NCBI GenBank assembly: GCA_902806575.1
Contig: CADCXD010000002.1
Coordinates: 2,108,001-2,172,000 of the forward strand
Length of the DNA stretch: 64,000 bases
Origin: Jackrogersella multiformis
Lineage: Eukaryota > Ascomycota > Sordariomycetes > Xylariales > Hypoxylaceae
Direction: 5' to 3'
Positions within the stretch are counted from its first letter, which is position 1. Every line of letters starts with the position of its first letter. The notes beneath the pieces were generated by a model. That model was not told the origin of the DNA, ran no database searches, and saw only the letters and a list, made by a program, of their open reading frames with translations. Shown piece by piece: positions 60,440-64,000 of the stretch. The position numbers and the translations under genes are program-made.

Positions 60440-61917
60440 TTTCTTGCGGCATAGGAACGCATGACAGCAGCACTAGCGACACCCCGCATCTCTTGGTTCA
60501 CGATGGAATAACGGGATTGGACGAAATGGACTAGGACACGAACTCGATGATTGTTCGTTGGCAAGGCGTACAGCGTTGACTTAACTAAGTGGAAGTGGAA
60601 AAAGGGTGGTAAGAAACTGCAAGGTAACCTACCGGTACATGCCTAGCATACCTATTACCTACCTCACAGTAAACATGTTGAATTAGGGTGGTATCCTGCA
60701 ACCCTGCTCGAGCCTATACTTAATAGATACCCAGCAAGGTTCGCTCTTCTTTCTGCCTACATACTAGGAAGAAAAGGAGGGGGGAAAATCCCATAGGTTC
60801 CTGCTCGGCGTAGACATTACATGGTTTTCTTGAGACTATATTAAGGGACCGTCTATCAAAAATGACAATTCCTTTTTCCCAGGTTCCAAACCGGCAATGC
60901 GGGGACCCTGTCGCGGAAATGTGCATGTCGTGTGGATAGCAATGGATAGCGATGCTTGGCTGGGATGGTAGAGAATTACTCCTAATGGAACAGCTGATAC
61001 GAAACAACCTGGGGGGTCTTGCATTTTACGGCCATTAACTGGAGTGACAGCCTAATCGTAGGCTGGCCAACTCAACTGCTACTAAGTCCTACCTTAGCTC
61101 GATGCAGTAGACGTGTCTCACAATTCATCGTAGCCCGGGGGCTGCAGGTTAGCTGCAGCTCTACTAGGTACCTAACCTACTATTACACTGCTACATACCT
61201 GTGTACATACATGCACCGTCGATTTGTCTTAGTTCTAAATATCGGCATTAAGTCTACACCCTTGACTAAAGAAGACAGGTACACAATCCGAATAGATCTC
61301 GTAAAATCTAGCTACGTTTATAGTATGTAACTACCTAGGCATATCTATTTCCAAGTTCTTATGTTGACTTCTCATCTAATTGGCGTATTTTATTGGCTTT
61401 CACGACTCCGGGATAAGGTATGTTAGATACTTAGGTAAACTCTTTAAGCTAACATAGCATTTATCGGTTAAGTCAGGAACAGGAACCTTGATGTGAACAT
61501 CACCTGGCAAGCTCCGAGCCCTGAGCTCGAAACCTGAACAGCTCAGGTCGACGAGCAGGCAAACAGCGCGGAAGAAACCAATCAACCAACATGAAAGCCA
61601 TAAAAGTCCACCTTCGGGTTTCCGATTTGTTCTCGGGTCGAAAGACGTGCATACCGCTAAGGGGGTCCCACAGTCGCCGAGTACGTGTACATCCGTAGTA
61701 GCAGCTTCGGTCTGCCTGATTGAAACCGACACAACCGATCAACAACTTGCGTACGAACCTCATATGCAAGGGGATTCGAGATCGCTGTAGAATTTAGAAT
61801 TAATCTATTTGGAAAACAATTGTGAATCAGGGTGTGTGTAAGTGTATGTTTAAGTGTGTGTGTCGGGGGGGTGCCTTAGGTAGGTTAGTTGGTTCTGATA
61901 TACACACCTATAGGTAG

Positions 61918-61936
61918 GATCATGATCATGATCATG
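61918..61936. repeat. (GATCAT)n short tandem palindrome
   Basis: GATCATGATCATGATCATG repeats the palindrome TGATCA three times and so can fold on itself. Confidence 0.7.
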
Positions 61937-63069
61937 TACGTAGTAGAAGGTAGCAGAAGGTAGGCAAGATATCTAGCAGTAGACAATAGAATACTATCCG
62001 ATTTGGATAATCTTGCGCACGTCTATCTCTAGCGAATCGAACGCCCACTTACAACTAGGTACCTAGGTAGGTAGACAACTCATTAATCCCCCAGCCTCCC
62101 CAGTGTCCCAGCATCCCAGTGTCAGCAGAAAGGCGCAGGATCAAATAGGTATGTAATGCGATCACCGATAAGGAAATAGGAGAAGATAAGACTATAGAAT
62201 TCTAGTAGGTAACCTTAATATTGTTATACTCAATCAAGTCCCGGTCGCGGAGCAGATAGGAATAAAACGGGATAAAACGAGCCGCCTTTTTTAGGACCTA
62301 GGTACCTTTATATCTGATGCAAGGTAGGAGGTACCTTCTGATATATGATTTATCCAATATCGCTACCGCTTTGTCCTACTGTATAAGCGCCAACCTTGTG
62401 GGAAACCCTTGTGACTAAAAACTCGTTCCCTGGTAGCAAGTGACACAGTTCTAGTTCAGACTAAGTTGACTAAGTTAACTATTGGCGATCACCTCATGAT
62501 TATGTCTACAGGCATCATATTCCCTCCCGGCTGAGCCTCACCCGCCGATTAGTCATTAAAGTAGTAGTATTGTGAAAGAATGTCGGAAAATAACCTCATC
62601 ATTAATATTCACTTGCCTTCCTGTACCTAGGTATTCTGTATATTCTCTATGTTAGTTTAATATGGATATTCATACTGCGTATTCGTATACTGATGCGTAT
62701 TACGTAGATGCCATGTAAAAAGAAATAAAAAGCATCTAGGAAGTAGGCGGTCGACATGGATGATGCAATGCGAATAGTTGCTTGCGACTTTCGACTTAGC
62801 TCGGATCTACAAAGAATCGGAACAAGAAAGCAAAGAGACGCAAAGAAACATGCAGAGACAACAGTACTGTTAAACACTGCTTTGAGATGACTAATGATAG
62901 AATCAATGCCCCCATCTTTTCCGACGACATCTTTGATTTTAAGAGGAGGGATGCAAACAATTATCCATTATCCATTAGGTATCTATTATCCAAGCAGTCC
63001 AAGGCAGGCAGACCGCCTTCCCCATATAGAGACTCGGAGGAAGCAAAGCACCTACTATTAGGCAATGAG

Positions 63070-63120
63070 TAGGTACTACCTAGGTAACACTGGCTAGTAC
63101 CCCTACCTAGGTAGGTACGA
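63070..63120. repeat. TAGGTA repeat cluster
   Basis: GTAGGTACTACCTAGGTAAC and CCTACCTAGGTAGGTACG lie 20 bases apart, each partly palindromic. Confidence 0.6.
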
Positions 63121-63603
63121 TGACTTGGGTACCGGGTACCTCCAGTATCAAGATTGTGGAGAACGGCTTGCGTCAAGAAACAATTGGATCATTGATGGAG
63201 AGCTGGGTCCCGCCTATCCATGTCTAGCGCCTCTGGTAATGCCTAGCGCCTTGGAATACATCCCATAATAATTGTACATGGCTGCATGGTAACATCTATC
63301 GCCCCAATCATACCTATCTGGTAGGCACTACCTAAGAATCCTAGGTAGCATCCCCTAACCCTTGGAAAGTTTCTTAAGTTTCTAAAAGCTTTTAGCGGGC
63401 TGTGCGACAATATTATTTGCTCAAGGGAGATAAAAAGTGGACATGCGGGCTTAGCGGAATCGGCTTCTCTATTTAGGATTTTTGGCTTTGCTAGAAGTGT
63501 CAATGTTCTTCGGGTGCCTTATCAATACATACCAACCTAGTGTTATCAGCTGCTAAAGAGTCACGAGTGACCCGAAGTGACCTAAAGTGACGAGGTCTGA
63601 TCT

Positions 63604-63624
63604 TCATTCATTCATTCATTCATT
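63604..63624. repeat. (CATT)n microsatellite
   Basis: Five tandem CATT units in non-coding DNA, preceded by spaced GTGACC/AGTGAC words at 63560-63595. Confidence 0.7.
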
Positions 63625-64000
63625 GTTCACCATCCTGCCATCCCATTGCTTCGCTGCAAGTCTACTTCACTAAATATGGTACCTTACCTTCTTATCCCCG
63701 TGAGCAACTTGATCGCCTCACCTCGACGTCTACCATTACTTCTCCCATCTCGTCCTTTCTCCTACTTTCTTCTATTTAACATCCCATAATATTACTTACC
63801 TACCTAGGTACTTACCCTTTTTTATTATTAACAATCCATTTCTAACTTTCTAAATTCCTCTTCGCTGTAACCCTCTTGTTGTTATTTCTCTCATTAATTC
63901 ACAATTTATCACCTACAATCGTCTAATTCCCCATTCGGTATCTGACGTTTTAGGAGTCGACCCGAAAAAGAATACAAAATACGTTGTACACAAAGCTCTT

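Larger units (their letters stand above)
60440..64000. other. 3.6-kb non-coding region, ending in a probable leader of an off-window gene
   Basis: No gene is supported. It has TAGGTA-type clusters at 62054-62075, 63070-63120 and 63797-63815, a GT-rich stretch at 61831-61870, GATCATGATCATGATCATG at 61918-61936 and a CATT microsatellite at 63604-63624. The final ~300 bases turn C/T-rich on the + strand, like a fungal promoter or 5' leader. Confidence 0.5.

Noticed and set aside
1..64000. CRISPR arrays, bacterial-type operons, origins or insertion sequences
   Set aside because: The DNA is clearly fungal nuclear; the repeated TAGGTA words are irregular in spacing and have no spacer structure.

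Overview
The window is nuclear DNA from a filamentous ascomycete (Pezizomycotina, most likely a Sordariomycete-type genome; the class is inferred and not proven). Evidence: genes are monocistronic and broken by short introns, mostly 49-140 nt (longest 298), with GTNNGT donors, a CTAAC/CTGAC-like branch site and YAG acceptors. The protein set includes fungal families (GH55 glucanase tail, Pth11-like rhodopsin-fold protein, HeLo-like/pseudokinase protein, YDR124W-like DUF2841 protein). Splice models below were built by hand and every listed join keeps the reading frame.

Layout. 0-16.8 kb is gene-dense: the 3' end of a secreted GH55 exo-beta-1,3-glucanase; a FIT/Scs3 lipid-droplet protein; a protein kinase fused to ankyrin repeats, head-to-head with a HeLo-like/pseudokinase gene; a Pth11-like membrane protein; a secreted type-B carboxylesterase; and a Cys-rich orphan. 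16.8-25.6 kb holds an AT-rich stretch, a possible 67-aa membrane microprotein and the mitochondrial DNA polymerase gamma. 25.6-27.6 kb is an MFS drug-exporter-like gene. 27.6-44.9 kb is nearly gene-free: about 5 kb, then the five-exon DUF2841 gene, then 10.4 kb rich in short TAGGTA/ACCTAGGT repeats and pyrimidine tracts. 44.9-60.4 kb is housekeeping: the vacuolar ABCC transporter YCF1, cullin-4, the GPI mannosyltransferase GPI10 and ornithine aminotransferase. The last 3.5 kb is non-coding and ends in what looks like the leader of a gene starting just outside the window.

How the genes work together. There is no operon and no recognisable biosynthetic cluster. Most genes serve separate housekeeping roles: mtDNA replication, ubiquitin ligation, GPI anchor assembly, arginine/ornithine catabolism, vacuolar detoxification and lipid-droplet biogenesis. 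The one local arrangement that suggests joint function is the divergent pair at 3.3-9.6 kb. There, a catalytically intact kinase-ankyrin protein and a catalytically dead kinase with a HeLo-like N-terminus share a 416-bp intergenic region, which is a plausible non-self-recognition or cell-death pair (inference).
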